Origin: JBQKLI01 sp012798975
Lineage (GTDB): Bacteria; Bacillota; Clostridia; Tissierellales; Peptoniphilaceae
Assembly: GCF_052116305.1 (NCBI RefSeq)
Contig: NZ_JBQKLI010000006.1
Span: 60,423 to 124,422 of the forward strand
Direction: 5' to 3'
DNA length: 64,000 bases
Shown here piece after piece: positions 18,721 to 27,115 of the stretch. The notes below the pieces were generated by a model, which saw nothing but the letters and a program-made list of their open reading frames with translations, did not search any database and was not told the origin of the DNA. A program made the position numbers and the translations under genes. Positions within the stretch are counted from its first letter, which is position 1. Each line of letters begins with the position of its first letter.

Positions 18721-18743
18721 CTTTATCACCTTTTCTTTCAATT

Positions 18744-18768
18744 AAAAAAACGCTAATAAAATTAGCGC
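18744..18768 (-). terminator. rplS terminator
   Basis: On the minus strand GCGCTAAT / ATTAGCG stem with a TTT loop followed by seven T, 8 bases after the rplS stop. Since rbgA starts 24 bases further on, it may only partly terminate. Confidence 0.85.
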
Positions 18769-18775
18769 ATTTTTC

Positions 18776-19123
18776 TTAATATTTGTTTAATTCTCTAACT
18801 CTTGCAGCTTTACCTACACGATCTCTTAAGTAGTATAGTTTCGCACGGCGAACTCTACCGCGGCGAGCTACTTTAACATTTTCAACTCTTGGTGAATTCA
18901 TAGGGAAAGTTCTTTCTACTCCAACTCCGTAAGCTACTCTTCTTACAGTGAATGTTTTACGAATGCCAGTTCCTTGAATACGGATTACTGTACCTTCGAA
19001 TACTTGGATTCTTTCTCTATTACCTTCTTTGACTTTGTAGTCTACTTTAACAGTATCCCCTACTTTAAAGTCAAGACGATTTTCTCTTACTTGTTCGTCT
19101 TCTAATTGTTTAATAATATCCAT
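18776..19123 (-). CDS. rplS: 50S ribosomal protein L19
   Basis: 115 residues, the standard L19 length. It has FKVGDTVKVDYKVKEGNRER and the basic C-terminal segment RRGRVRRAKLYYLRDR. L19 lies at the 30S/50S interface. AGGAGG precedes the ATG. It is part of the conserved rpsP-rimM-trmD-rplS group. Confidence 0.98.
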   Translation of the reverse strand: MDIIKQLEDEQVRENRLDFKVGDTVKVDYKVKEGNRERIQVFEGTVIRIQGTGIRKTFTVRRVAYGVGVERTFPMNSPRVENVKVARRGRVRRAKLYYLRDRVGKAARVRELNKY

Positions 19124-19216
19124 TTGTAAAAACCTCCTAATTTTTAATGTTCATGCATCTAAGCAGAGGACCATTCGTTTTACATTTTTTATAACTTTGT
19201 GATTATATCACAAGTT

Positions 19217-19915
19217 TTAGTCTCTTTCAATTCTTTCTTGCAGATATCTTTGATACAAATCAGGCCGTTTCTTTTTCGTATTTTCAACAGCATTTTCATT
19301 GCGCCACTCTTCGATCTTCTTATGATTACCGTCAAGAAGCACTTGCGGAACTTTCATTCCTTTATACTCTCTGGGTCTCGTATAAGAATCATACTGAAGA
19401 AGTGTTTGATAATGAGAGTCGGAAACAGCGCTTTCTTCATTTCCCAACACCCCAGGAATCATTCTGGAAACTGCATCAATAAGTACCATGGCTCCCAGCT
19501 CGCCGCCAGTCAGTACATAGTCGCCGATGGAAACCTCCTCATCTACGACTTCATGAAGAACTCTAGCATCGATTCCTTCATAATGGCCGCATAAAAGGAT
19601 CAGCTGGGGATACTCCGAGAGCTTTTTGCACAGGTCTTGTGTCAAAACTTTCCCCTGGGGAGAAAGATAAATTACAGGTCCCTGCCTTTTGTCCAAGGAT
19701 TCCACCGCATCAAAAATCGGTTGAGGAGTCATAAGCATGCCCGCTCCCCCGCCGTAAATAATGTCGTCAACTCTGCGATGCTTGTCTAAGGAATAATCTC
19801 TGATATTAACAGCATTCAGTTCGATAATCTCTTTCTGAATGCTTTTTCCGATCACTCCATAGTCTTCCATATTTCGAATGAAGTCCGGAAATAGAGTTAA
19901 TACGTCGAATCTCAT
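19217..19915 (-). CDS. trmD: tRNA (guanine-N1)-methyltransferase
   Basis: 232 residues. The SPOUT trefoil knot is marked by LCGHYEGIDARV and SIGDYVLTGGELGAM. It methylates G37 of tRNAs from S-adenosylmethionine and prevents +1 frameshifting. It overlaps rimM by 4 bases (ATGA). Confidence 0.97.
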   Translation of the reverse strand: MRFDVLTLFPDFIRNMEDYGVIGKSIQKEIIELNAVNIRDYSLDKHRRVDDIIYGGGAGMLMTPQPIFDAVESLDKRQGPVIYLSPQGKVLTQDLCKKLSEYPQLILLCGHYEGIDARVLHEVVDEEVSIGDYVLTGGELGAMVLIDAVSRMIPGVLGNEESAVSDSHYQTLLQYDSYTRPREYKGMKVPQVLLDGNHKKIEEWRNENAVENTKKKRPDLYQRYLQERIERD

Positions 19916-20406
19916 TCTAAAATCCCTTCAATCAAGTTTACAAATATTCTTTTATCCTCAAGATTTATCTCTAGAATAAATTCTTTCACTGCTGGAATCA
20001 TAATATCTCCCCCAGGCGTTTCAATGATATAAATATCATTGACATAAGAAGTTTGAATCTCTTTTAGGACACCGATCTTTTCGCCTTCGTGAAGCACTTC
20101 AAAACCGATCAGATCATCTACATAATACGAATCTTCAGGAAGTTCATAACGATCTTCCTTTGAGACATATAAGAAATCACCCTTGTACTTCTCGCATTGG
20201 TTGATATTATCGAATTCTTCAAATACCATAATGAGCATTCCTTTATGGTTTCTGAATGATTTTATATGGACTTCTTTTTTCTCTTCTCCAATATAATAGC
20301 TGTGTCCTTCTGAGAATCTCTCGTCGTAGTCTGTCAAAGACTGAACTTTTAATTCTCCCCGAACACCGTGAGTGTTGGCAATTTTTCCTACTTTAATATA
20401 ATCCAC
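19912..20406 (-). CDS. rimM: 16S rRNA processing protein RimM
   Basis: 164 residues. The N-terminal RimM domain starts KVGKIANTHGVRGELKVQSL, and a PRC-barrel domain follows (about 92-164, YYVDDLIGFEV). It assists 30S head assembly with S19. It lies between khpA and trmD. Confidence 0.96.
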   Translation of the reverse strand: MDYIKVGKIANTHGVRGELKVQSLTDYDERFSEGHSYYIGEEKKEVHIKSFRNHKGMLIMVFEEFDNINQCEKYKGDFLYVSKEDRYELPEDSYYVDDLIGFEVLHEGEKIGVLKEIQTSYVNDIYIIETPGGDIMIPAVKEFILEINLEDKRIFVNLIEGILE

Positions 20407-20415
20407 TTTGAAAAC

Positions 20416-20646
20416 CTACTGTATAATATCTACAAAAACTTTTTTGCCTTCTTTAATGGAAGCCGCTTTTACGACAGTTCGAATTGCCTTGGCAATTCTC
20501 CCTTCTTTTCCAATAATTCTTCCCAAATCTTTGTCTTCAGCTTTCACTTCTACAATCGTCTTGTTTCCTTCTTCGCGAAGGTTGACAACAACTTTCTCGG
20601 GATGGTCTACTAAAGCCTTTGCTATGATTTCAACTAATTCTTTCAT
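20416..20646 (-). CDS. khpA: KH-domain RNA-binding protein KhpA (YlqC)
   Basis: 76 residues, a single KH domain with the loop RIIGKEGRIAKAIRT. In Firmicutes KhpA pairs with KhpB (Jag/EloR) and influences cell-wall growth and RNA stability. It sits in its normal place after rpsP. Confidence 0.94.
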   Translation of the reverse strand: MKELVEIIAKALVDHPEKVVVNLREEGNKTIVEVKAEDKDLGRIIGKEGRIAKAIRTVVKAASIKEGKKVFVDIIQ

Positions 20647-20667
20647 ATTGCCTCCTTTTATAGGGGA

Positions 20668-21021
20668 CTATTCTGCAGAAACCTCTTCTGTTGATTCTTC
20701 AGCTGCTTCTGCTGGTGTTTCTTCAACTGTATCTTCTGCTTTCACTTCTTCTACAGCTGCTTCTTTTTTAGATTGTTCTCCATAAACGCCGTTGTTTTTG
20801 AAAAGACGGTTTACAGTATCTGTTGGTTTTGCTCCAACTCCGATCCAGTAGTTTACTTTTTCAGCATCTACTTTTACTTCTTTAGGCTGTGTTAATGGAT
20901 TGTAGTATCCTAATTCTTCAATGAATCTTCCATTTCTAGCAGTTCTTGAATCTGCAACAACGATTCTATAAAAGGGTCTCTTTTTTGATCCTAATCTTTT
21001 TAATCTAATTTTTACTGACAT
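20668..21021 (-). CDS. rpsP: 30S ribosomal protein S16
   Basis: 117 residues. The first 80 or so match S16 (VKIRLKRLGSKKRPFYRIVV). The last 35 residues are a Glu/Ala-rich acidic tail (AEDTVEETPAEAAEESTEE) that is not part of the classic S16 fold; such tails occur in other Firmicutes. Confidence 0.97.
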   Translation of the reverse strand: MSVKIRLKRLGSKKRPFYRIVVADSRTARNGRFIEELGYYNPLTQPKEVKVDAEKVNYWIGVGAKPTDTVNRLFKNNGVYGEQSKKEAAVEEVKAEDTVEETPAEAAEESTEEVSAE

Positions 21022-21047
21022 AATAACTCCTCCAAAATAATTCTTAT

Positions 21048-22400
21048 TTATTTAAAAAAAGGAAATCCGCCACCGAAGGGGTTGCCTTTTTTCTTCATTT
21101 TTTTCTGCATACCGCCCATTTGCTTCATGAGCTTTTTCGTATCTTTGAACTGCTTTAATAGTTTATTGAGCTGGGAAGTTGTCACTCCTGCACCTTTTGC
21201 AATTCGTTTCTTTCTGCTGTTGTTGATAATCTCAGGATGATCTCTTTCTTCATGAGTCATAGACTGTATCATCGCTTGAATCCGGTTAATATCTTTTTCA
21301 CCGATATTTATACCTTTTAGAGCTTTTGAATCCATGCCTGGAACCATCGCCAGCAAATCTTCCAACGGTCCTAAGGATTTCATCTGTTCTAGCTGATCCA
21401 GGAAATCGTGGAGATTATAGCTTTGGGAACGGAACTTTTCTTCCAGTTCTTTTGCCTTCTTCTCGTCGATAGCATTCTGGGCCTTCTCGATAAAGGATAA
21501 TACATCCCCCATCCCTAAAATTCGAGATGCCATACGGTCTGGATGGAAAGGTTCTAATTCGTCCATCTTTTCTCCGACCCCGATATATTTGATCGGCTTT
21601 TGGGTAACGGATCTTATAGAAAGTGCAGCACCGCCTCGGGCATCCCCGTCAAGCTTTGTCAGCACGATTCCAGTTACTCCCAATTCGCTGCTGAACGTTT
21701 CAGCAACATTCACTGCATCCTGTCCTGTCATCGCATCGACGACTAGAAGAATTTCGTCAGGGCTAACAGCACTTTCAATGTCTTTTAACTCCTGCATTAA
21801 ATCGCTGTCGATATGAAGACGGCCGGCTGTATCGATTAATACTACATCTCTTCCAAGACGCTTTGCCTCTTCTACACCTTTTTTTGCAATTTCTACAGGG
21901 CTAATCTGATCTCCTAATGTGAATACTGGAACATTCACATTTCCGCCTACAACTTGAAGCTGTTTAATCGCTGCCGGACGGTAAATATCTCCTGCTACTA
22001 AAAGGGGCTTTTTATTCTGCTTTGTTAAAAGATGTGCCAGTTTCCCTGCATGAGTGGTTTTACCTGCCCCTTGAAGACCGCATAAAATGATAACAGTAGG
22101 CGGCTTTGAAGAAAACTGAATTTTCTCTTCACTTTTTCCCATGAGATCTGTTAATTCTTCATTAACAATCTTTATAACATGCTGGCCCGGTGTTAGAGAC
22201 TCCATAACTTCTGCCCCTAAAGCACGCTCTTTGATCTTCTTTACAAAATCTTTAACAACTTTATAGTTAACATCTGCTTCTAATAACGCAAGTTTTACTT
22301 CCCTCATAGCAGCGTCGATATCTTTTTCCGTTAACTTGCCTTTTCCAGTAAGCTTACCGAGGGCATTCTGTAATTTGTCGGATAAATTTTCAAATATCAT
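21048..22400 (-). CDS. ffh: Signal recognition particle protein Ffh
   Basis: 450 residues. N domain, then G domain with LCGLQGAGKTT, DTAGR and TKLDGDARGG, then a Met-rich M domain ending MKKKGNPFGGGF. It binds 4.5S RNA and signal sequences of nascent membrane proteins. It overlaps ylxM by 11 bases. Confidence 0.97.
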   Translation of the reverse strand: MIFENLSDKLQNALGKLTGKGKLTEKDIDAAMREVKLALLEADVNYKVVKDFVKKIKERALGAEVMESLTPGQHVIKIVNEELTDLMGKSEEKIQFSSKPPTVIILCGLQGAGKTTHAGKLAHLLTKQNKKPLLVAGDIYRPAAIKQLQVVGGNVNVPVFTLGDQISPVEIAKKGVEEAKRLGRDVVLIDTAGRLHIDSDLMQELKDIESAVSPDEILLVVDAMTGQDAVNVAETFSSELGVTGIVLTKLDGDARGGAALSIRSVTQKPIKYIGVGEKMDELEPFHPDRMASRILGMGDVLSFIEKAQNAIDEKKAKELEEKFRSQSYNLHDFLDQLEQMKSLGPLEDLLAMVPGMDSKALKGINIGEKDINRIQAMIQSMTHEERDHPEIINNSRKKRIAKGAGVTTSQLNKLLKQFKDTKKLMKQMGGMQKKMKKKGNPFGGGFPFFK

Positions 22401-22770
22401 ATCCTATTGCCTCCAGTCTTTCTTTTTCATATTCTTCAAAAAGTTTCATCAGGTCTTCTAACTCTCTTTTTGATAAATACTCATCTTCTGTAGATAATAA
22501 TCGTTTCATTTCTTCCAAAGCATTTTGTATGCCTTTTGAGATTTTTTGATTTCTGTCTACCAGTAAAAGTTTCTTTTCGTAATTATATAGTTTTTTTTCT
22601 GCTCTTTTTAAATTCTCAGAGACAGCTTGTTTTGAGATTCCATGAATTTCAGCGATTTCTGATAACGATAAATCTTCATTATAATATTGATCTACGATTT
22701 CAAACTGCTTGTCTGTTAAAAGCTTTCCGTAATAATCAAACAAAATTCCAATTTCAACAACCTTATCCAT
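22390..22770 (-). CDS. ylxM: YlxM family putative helix-turn-helix protein
   Basis: 126 residues. A sigma-70 region-4-like HTH occupies about 15-60 (LTDKQFEIVDQYYNEDLSLS, then AEIHGISKQAVSENLKRAEK). In streptococci YlxM binds Ffh and 4.5S RNA. It is the first gene of the SRP/ribosome operon. Confidence 0.93.
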   Translation of the reverse strand: MDKVVEIGILFDYYGKLLTDKQFEIVDQYYNEDLSLSEIAEIHGISKQAVSENLKRAEKKLYNYEKKLLLVDRNQKISKGIQNALEEMKRLLSTEDEYLSKRELEDLMKLFEEYEKERLEAIGYDI

Positions 22771-22818
22771 GACTTCTCCTCATTCGTATCCGTCAACCTT
22801 TTTACTTGACGCTTGTAT

Positions 22819-22847
22819 ATTGTACTATGCTAATCCGGTGTTGTCAA
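22819..22847 (-). promoter_or_regulatory. Sigma-A promoter of the ylxM-ffh-rpsP operon
   Basis: On the minus strand a perfect TTGACA (22847-22842), a 17-base spacer and TACAAT (22824-22819), about 50 bases before the ylxM ATG. It is the best-matched housekeeping promoter I saw in the window. Confidence 0.85.
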
Positions 22848-22859
22848 ATGTTTTTTCTA

Positions 22860-23282
22860 TATTTGCAAAGATCAAATTCGTCAAAAACATGAAATGAAAT
22901 GATAGATTATTATTTTATTTCTTATTAAAATCCAAGGATGTTTTTCACAAAAAAAATATATCAGCCTCCCTCAATCCGGAAAGCCGATACACGAGATATT
23001 TTCTTTAATTCTAAGCAGAAAATGAACCCTTCTTCATTTTTCCTCTCAACTCCACTCTTGAACTCTAGTCCAAATCAGGTACTTTGATTTGGCAACAGGT
23101 CAGCAGATTGCTCTTCGCCAAATGAAAAAAATCCATTATGAGAACGAGCTGCACCAGACCTGCTAAAGTATTTTACAAAAACGCTAGTCAGGTCTAGCTC
23201 ATGCCGCTTGTTTCCCAAGAACGATTGCTCTTTCGTAGTTGGCTAGAAAGAATCGGCTCGCTCTGCACACTCACTCTATCTT
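22860..23282. repeat. Non-coding stretch with inverted repeats
   Basis: No gene. It contains an inverted repeat (GAGCTGCACCAGACCTG near 23148-23164 against CAGGTCTAGCTC near 23191-23202) and two related copies of ATTGCTCTTCG / ATTGCTCTTTCG (near 23108 and 23225). It looks like a decayed small insertion element and may terminate the following gene. Confidence 0.4.
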
Positions 23283-24500
23283 TTAATCTCTATCCTTCTG
23301 ATAGACGGGGTAGTATCTTCTTGTAGCGATTCTTCGTCTCATATAGTTTAGAAATCTTTTTAAGGACTTATCTTTTTCATACCATTGAGTGAATTTATAT
23401 TTCTTTTCTTTAATATACTTCTGCGCTTCTTTTTTGTCTTTCGGGTTTACATATTTTAATAGAACCGAAGGGTCTACATACAGCCATAAATAGGGATTGG
23501 CAAAATATACTGTTTCCTTACCTTCTCTATAAATAAGATCATCCACAAGATAGGTAACGAAATTGCAGCCGGCTGCTGTCATATAAAAACTCGAGCGTCC
23601 TTGGCGGATATTTATTTCGAATACTTTGTGTTTCCCGTCTCTTTTATCGTATTTTAAATCGAAATTCGCAAAACCTGTATAACCAAGATCCAATAAAAAC
23701 TTCTCGTATTGTGCGTAGATCTCCGGTGCATCCTGAGTTAAGAGAGCATTATAATTGCCTATGCTTTCTGGAAGACATTCATCTAAAAGGCAGCGTGCAA
23801 AACACATCATCTTCACTCGGCCTTTTCGGTCTACATACGCATTTAAAACGCCCATTGTAGAGGAATCTCCCGGTATAAAGTCCTGTACAATTAACTCGCC
23901 CGTATAACCGGCATTGTATATATCATCGATGATTTTTTTAAGCTCTTCCATAGAATCTGCTTTGTAAGCCTTTTTTTTGCCTTCAAATTTTAGATGAAGA
24001 AATTCTATACTATCGTTCGGTTTCACCGCACAAGGGAAACCGAATGGAAGTTCGATCTCCCTGCGGTTCTCTTTTGTAATGACGTAGGTTGCAGGATAAT
24101 CCAAACCATATTTTTCACAGATTTCATAAAAATCCTTCTTATTTTCCAGCTTATCTTTTAATTCCAAGGACACATAGTTGAATTCATAATACTCTTCTAA
24201 AAGATCGCTGTATTTTGTAATCAAAGTTGTATATCCATCGCTGCAGGAAATTAAAAGCAGAGGTTTTCCTTCTTTTTTTAGTTCTTTTCCTAATTCAATC
24301 ATCTTTAGCGGAAATATTTCATCCGTGTCAAAATCTTCAAAGGTCTGAACCGTTACAATTTTTGAATCTTGAGTAAAGCTTAAAGGTTCTTTCCCCAAAG
24401 CGATAGAATGAACTCCGTATGCCTCATGAAAAGACCTTGCTGTTCCATAAGCATTAATATCTGTTCCTAAAATAATCGGTATAAAATCAACGTCCTGCAT
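23283..24500 (-). CDS. ATP-grasp carboxylate-amine ligase (D-aspartate ligase-like)
   Basis: 405 residues. The N-terminus (FIPIILGTDINAYGTARSFH) is of the type seen in ATP-grasp ligases related to D-aspartate ligase. The ATP-grasp core has GFPCAVKPND (about 153-162), ELIVQDFIPGDSS and the metal-binding FEINIRQGRSS. Such enzymes join a carboxylate to an amine with ATP; D-Asp ligase adds the cross-bridge to peptidoglycan precursors. The substrate here is not proven. It lies 3 bases after the gene below, in an operon with gpsA. Confidence 0.75.
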   Translation of the reverse strand: MQDVDFIPIILGTDINAYGTARSFHEAYGVHSIALGKEPLSFTQDSKIVTVQTFEDFDTDEIFPLKMIELGKELKKEGKPLLLISCSDGYTTLITKYSDLLEEYYEFNYVSLELKDKLENKKDFYEICEKYGLDYPATYVITKENRREIELPFGFPCAVKPNDSIEFLHLKFEGKKKAYKADSMEELKKIIDDIYNAGYTGELIVQDFIPGDSSTMGVLNAYVDRKGRVKMMCFARCLLDECLPESIGNYNALLTQDAPEIYAQYEKFLLDLGYTGFANFDLKYDKRDGKHKVFEINIRQGRSSFYMTAAGCNFVTYLVDDLIYREGKETVYFANPYLWLYVDPSVLLKYVNPKDKKEAQKYIKEKKYKFTQWYEKDKSLKRFLNYMRRRIATRRYYPVYQKDRD

Positions 24501-24502
24501 AA

Positions 24503-25237
24503 TTAACTCACTTTCTTATAAAAATCGCTAAATCTCTTAGCCCAATCGTAATCTTCTTTTGTAATATCTGAACTAGCGTCTTCTATATTCTTATATTCCA
24601 AACCGTAAATCGCAAGCCATGGGAGTTCTTTTTCCCCAATACTTTTTCTTTGATTAAGATAGTTCCTATAGCTTATCAATTCTTTTTGAAGCTCTAATCC
24701 TTTTTCTGTATAAGAATAATGTTCAACATTTTCATTCATTATTCGTGAACTGCTTGTCTTCATATATTCGTTCTTTAATAAATAGCCGATAGATTCGCCG
24801 CGAAGGTCCTGCATATTTTCTCGGATGTTTTTCTCTTCCTTCTTCCGAAATTCCGGCTCCATTAAAAGAATGCCGCCGGGCAGTTTGTTCAGCAATACAA
24901 ACCAGTTTCTTTCGTGATTGCTTTCAAACACGGGGCTTCCCTCTAAAATATATCTTCCATCTTCTTTTCTGACCACATCGTCAATAATCCATTTTAATAG
25001 ATATTCCTGCAAAAAGGAAGAGGCATCGGATAATCCGCTTTTTTGAAGGGGAAAGAAATAATATTCTTTCTTGTCCTTCTTTGGAGGAATATCAGATACA
25101 TCCGTGATATCAGCAAAAAGGACATAGGGTCCTTCTTTTTTATTATTTCGATTCAAAAGGATAATTCCCAGGATAAATAAAACCAATATTCCGAATGCCG
25201 CTATCGGAGGCCATGAAAGTGCTAGATTAGAATTCAT
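24503..25237 (-). CDS. Single-pass membrane protein of unknown function
   Basis: 244 residues. One N-terminal membrane helix (about 10-29, WPPIAAFGILVLFILGIILL) is followed by a hydrophilic domain with no motif I recognise. That domain contains a run of charged helices and a Tyr-rich C-terminus. GGGAGG precedes the ATG. It overlaps the gpsA end by 11 bases and sits 3 bases before the ATP-grasp gene, so the three are made together. It may anchor or supply the ligase, which is inference from context only. Confidence 0.6.
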   Translation of the reverse strand: MNSNLALSWPPIAAFGILVLFILGIILLNRNNKKEGPYVLFADITDVSDIPPKKDKKEYYFFPLQKSGLSDASSFLQEYLLKWIIDDVVRKEDGRYILEGSPVFESNHERNWFVLLNKLPGGILLMEPEFRKKEEKNIRENMQDLRGESIGYLLKNEYMKTSSSRIMNENVEHYSYTEKGLELQKELISYRNYLNQRKSIGEKELPWLAIYGLEYKNIEDASSDITKEDYDWAKRFSDFYKKVS

Positions 25238-26183
25238 TTTTTACCTCCCTTAAGAATAGCTGTGCCAGTGCATCTTTAGGATCTCTTTCGTTATAGCAGA
25301 CGTCATAAACCATTTGCGTAATAGGAAGATCTACATGATACTTTTCTCCTAAAGCAACCATCGCCTTGGCAGTATAGTAGCCTTCTGCAAGTTTATTATA
25401 ATCTTCACCCGTAACTAAACACTCTCCGAACTTTCGATTCTGAGAGAACTTTGAAAAAACAGTTGCTTCATAATCTCCCAAGTGGCACAGACCATAAGCC
25501 GAGAATGGATTTCCTCCCATCCCTTCGATAAGCCTAGAAACTTCTCTTGTTCCCCGGCTCATCAGCGCCCCTTTTAAAGAAGTTAGATTCATTCCGTCTA
25601 AAGCCCCTGCAGCGATTCCTATCACATTTTTAGCAGCTGCTCCTATTTCATTGCCCACTAAATCATTTCCATAATAGAAACGGATCAATTCGCTTGAGAA
25701 TTCATTTACTAAATAATATTTACAATCTTCATACAGGGAATCGATAACCATACAGTTGGGAACGCCTCTATAAAACTCCTGAGGATGGCCCGGTCCGATC
25801 CATACAGCAATTCGATTGCTGTAATCTACATATTCCGACACTACTTGACTCAGCCTTTTCCTAGTACTGATCTCAATGCCCTTCATGCATAGAATGAAGA
25901 TCTTATTTTTTAAAGAATACTCCCTAAGCTCTTCCATCAGATCTCGAAGCTTTTGGGAAGGAATCGAGATTATAATAATGTCGCTGTCTTCTATTTCTTT
26001 CAGATCATAAATCAGTTTTGTTGTCTTTTCCAACTGGATAGTGCCGTTACCCCCGGTTTCTCTAAACCTTTTCATATTGGAAGAGTCTTCTCTTCCGTAT
26101 AATGAAACATCTTTTCCGATATGATCTAAATACCATGCGATAAAAGATCCCCATCTTCCCGCTCCTATCACTGTAATTTTCAT
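25227..26183 (-). CDS. gpsA: NAD(P)H-dependent glycerol-3-phosphate dehydrogenase
   Basis: 318 residues from the ATG at 26183 (AGGTG upstream); the frame also has a start at 26192. The Rossmann motif is VIGAGRWGSFIAW, and the catalytic region reads EIGAAAKNVIGIAAGALDG. It makes sn-glycerol-3-phosphate from DHAP for phospholipids. The usual core is present, but the neighbours are unusual: it is the first gene of an operon with a membrane protein and an ATP-grasp ligase. The sequence diverges from typical GpsA in places, so a specialised paralogue is possible. Confidence 0.85.
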   Translation of the reverse strand: MKITVIGAGRWGSFIAWYLDHIGKDVSLYGREDSSNMKRFRETGGNGTIQLEKTTKLIYDLKEIEDSDIIIISIPSQKLRDLMEELREYSLKNKIFILCMKGIEISTRKRLSQVVSEYVDYSNRIAVWIGPGHPQEFYRGVPNCMVIDSLYEDCKYYLVNEFSSELIRFYYGNDLVGNEIGAAAKNVIGIAAGALDGMNLTSLKGALMSRGTREVSRLIEGMGGNPFSAYGLCHLGDYEATVFSKFSQNRKFGECLVTGEDYNKLAEGYYTAKAMVALGEKYHVDLPITQMVYDVCYNERDPKDALAQLFLREVKNEF

Positions 26184-26260
26184 CTTCAACACCTACTTAT
26201 AATATTTTAACTATTATATCAAATAACAGCCTTCTATCCTACTTTCTTATTCTCTTCATA

Positions 26261-26293
26261 AAAAAAGCCAGAGTAAATTATTCTACTCTGGCA
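26261..26293 (-). terminator. Terminator of the selenoprotein gene
   Basis: Nine-bp stem GCCAGAGTA / TACTCTGGC; on the minus strand it is followed by seven T. It lies 51 bases after the stop at 26344. Confidence 0.88.
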
Positions 26294-26343
26294 AAAGTTC
26301 CTATTAAATTTTCTTCGTTTGCTGCTTTCTGTTTTATCTCCAA

Positions 26344-26640
26344 CTATTGTAATTGATAGCGGAAGATCAAAATATTTTGATCTTTTTTCTGCTTCAAACC
26401 TGATTTAAGCACTTTTACTTTTCTGCCATCTGAAATTTCGATATCCTCATCGACAATGCCATTCATAAATGTATCTACTTCTTCTGCATTGGCTGGCTCT
26501 ACATCTACCTTCACTCCCCACGGAAGTGCCATCACTGCCTGAGGGTCTCACGTATCGCAGGCTCCATCTGCTCTTTCTTGAAGATTTTCTTCAAGAAGTT
26601 TAATTAATTCTTCTTTATAGTTTCCAGTTGATCCAAACAT
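26344..26640 (-). CDS. Candidate selenoprotein with CxxU motif (in-frame TGA as Sec31)
   Basis: 98 residues when the TGA at 26550-26548 is read as selenocysteine. The ATG at 26640 has AGGAGG 6 bases upstream. The frame is open on both sides of the TGA and the sequence is continuous: ELIKLLEENLQERADGACDT, Sec31, then DPQAVMALPWGVKVDVEP. Cys28 and Sec31 form a CxxU redox motif. A hairpin with GU in its loop lies 19 bases after the TGA. selA and selB are in the same window. The gene has its own terminator. I do not recognise the family, so the substrate is unknown. A conventional caller would report only the 63-residue part after the TGA. Confidence 0.75.
26512..26528 (-). promoter_or_regulatory. 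Candidate bacterial SECIS hairpin
   Basis: In the mRNA, CACUUCC-GUG-GGGAGUG forms a 7-bp stem with a GU-containing loop, 19 nucleotides downstream of the UGA and inside the coding region. Bacterial SECIS elements have this placement and need a loop G-U for SelB. Confidence 0.6.
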
Positions 26641-26827
26641 AATATTCCTCCTTTTTTCGATATGAAATTAATTGCATATCCATATGTATTATTATATACC
26701 TCCGGCTCTCCACATTCAAACATTATGAAATATTATGTTTTGTATATTAAAGTTAAGTAAACTTATAGATTCTGGGTATTTATAATTACACTGATTATTT
26801 CATATTCTAAAATAAAAGGAGATTATT

Positions 26828-27088
26828 ATGACGAGTCAAGAAAAAGAATTATTATTGTATATTTACGACAAATATAATGAAGAAGGCAAGGAAACCATCC
26901 ACATCGATTATTACGATGAAGATGTTGAAAAAGAAGAAAGTTATGATCGAAGCGGAGACATCGACAATATGCTTGCTGAAATGATTTCAGAAGATTTAAT
27001 CGAAGAAAAAGCTCGGACTGTCGGTTTTGTAGAAGTATCATTGACACAAGGCGGTATCGCCATGGCCAAAAAACTTAAGAACGAATAA
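26828..27088 (+). CDS. Small conserved protein of unknown function
   Basis: 86 residues, acidic (pattern DYYDEDVEKEESYDRSGDID), with a C-terminal helix-turn-helix-like layout (NMLAEMISEDLIEEKARTVG and then VSLTQGGIAMAKKL). It resembles a winged-helix 'wing' found in small regulators, but I cannot name a family. AAAGGAGATTATT lies before the ATG, and a strong terminator follows directly, so it is a real monocistronic gene. Confidence 0.7.
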   Translation: MTSQEKELLLYIYDKYNEEGKETIHIDYYDEDVEKEESYDRSGDIDNMLAEMISEDLIEEKARTVGFVEVSLTQGGIAMAKKLKNE

Positions 27089-27113
27089 AAAGCCCGAATA
27101 TCGGGCTTTTTTT
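27087..27113. terminator. Bidirectional terminator
   Basis: Stem AAAGCCCGA / TCGGGCTTT with an ATA loop, A-tract on the left and T-tract on the right. It serves both the small plus-strand gene and the convergent KamA-type gene. Confidence 0.92.
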
Positions 27114-27115
27114 CA

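Noticed and set aside
26344..26535. A separate 63-residue gene starting at GTG 26535
   Set aside because: It lacks its own ribosome binding site, and the frame continues unchanged upstream across the TGA to a good ATG at 26640.
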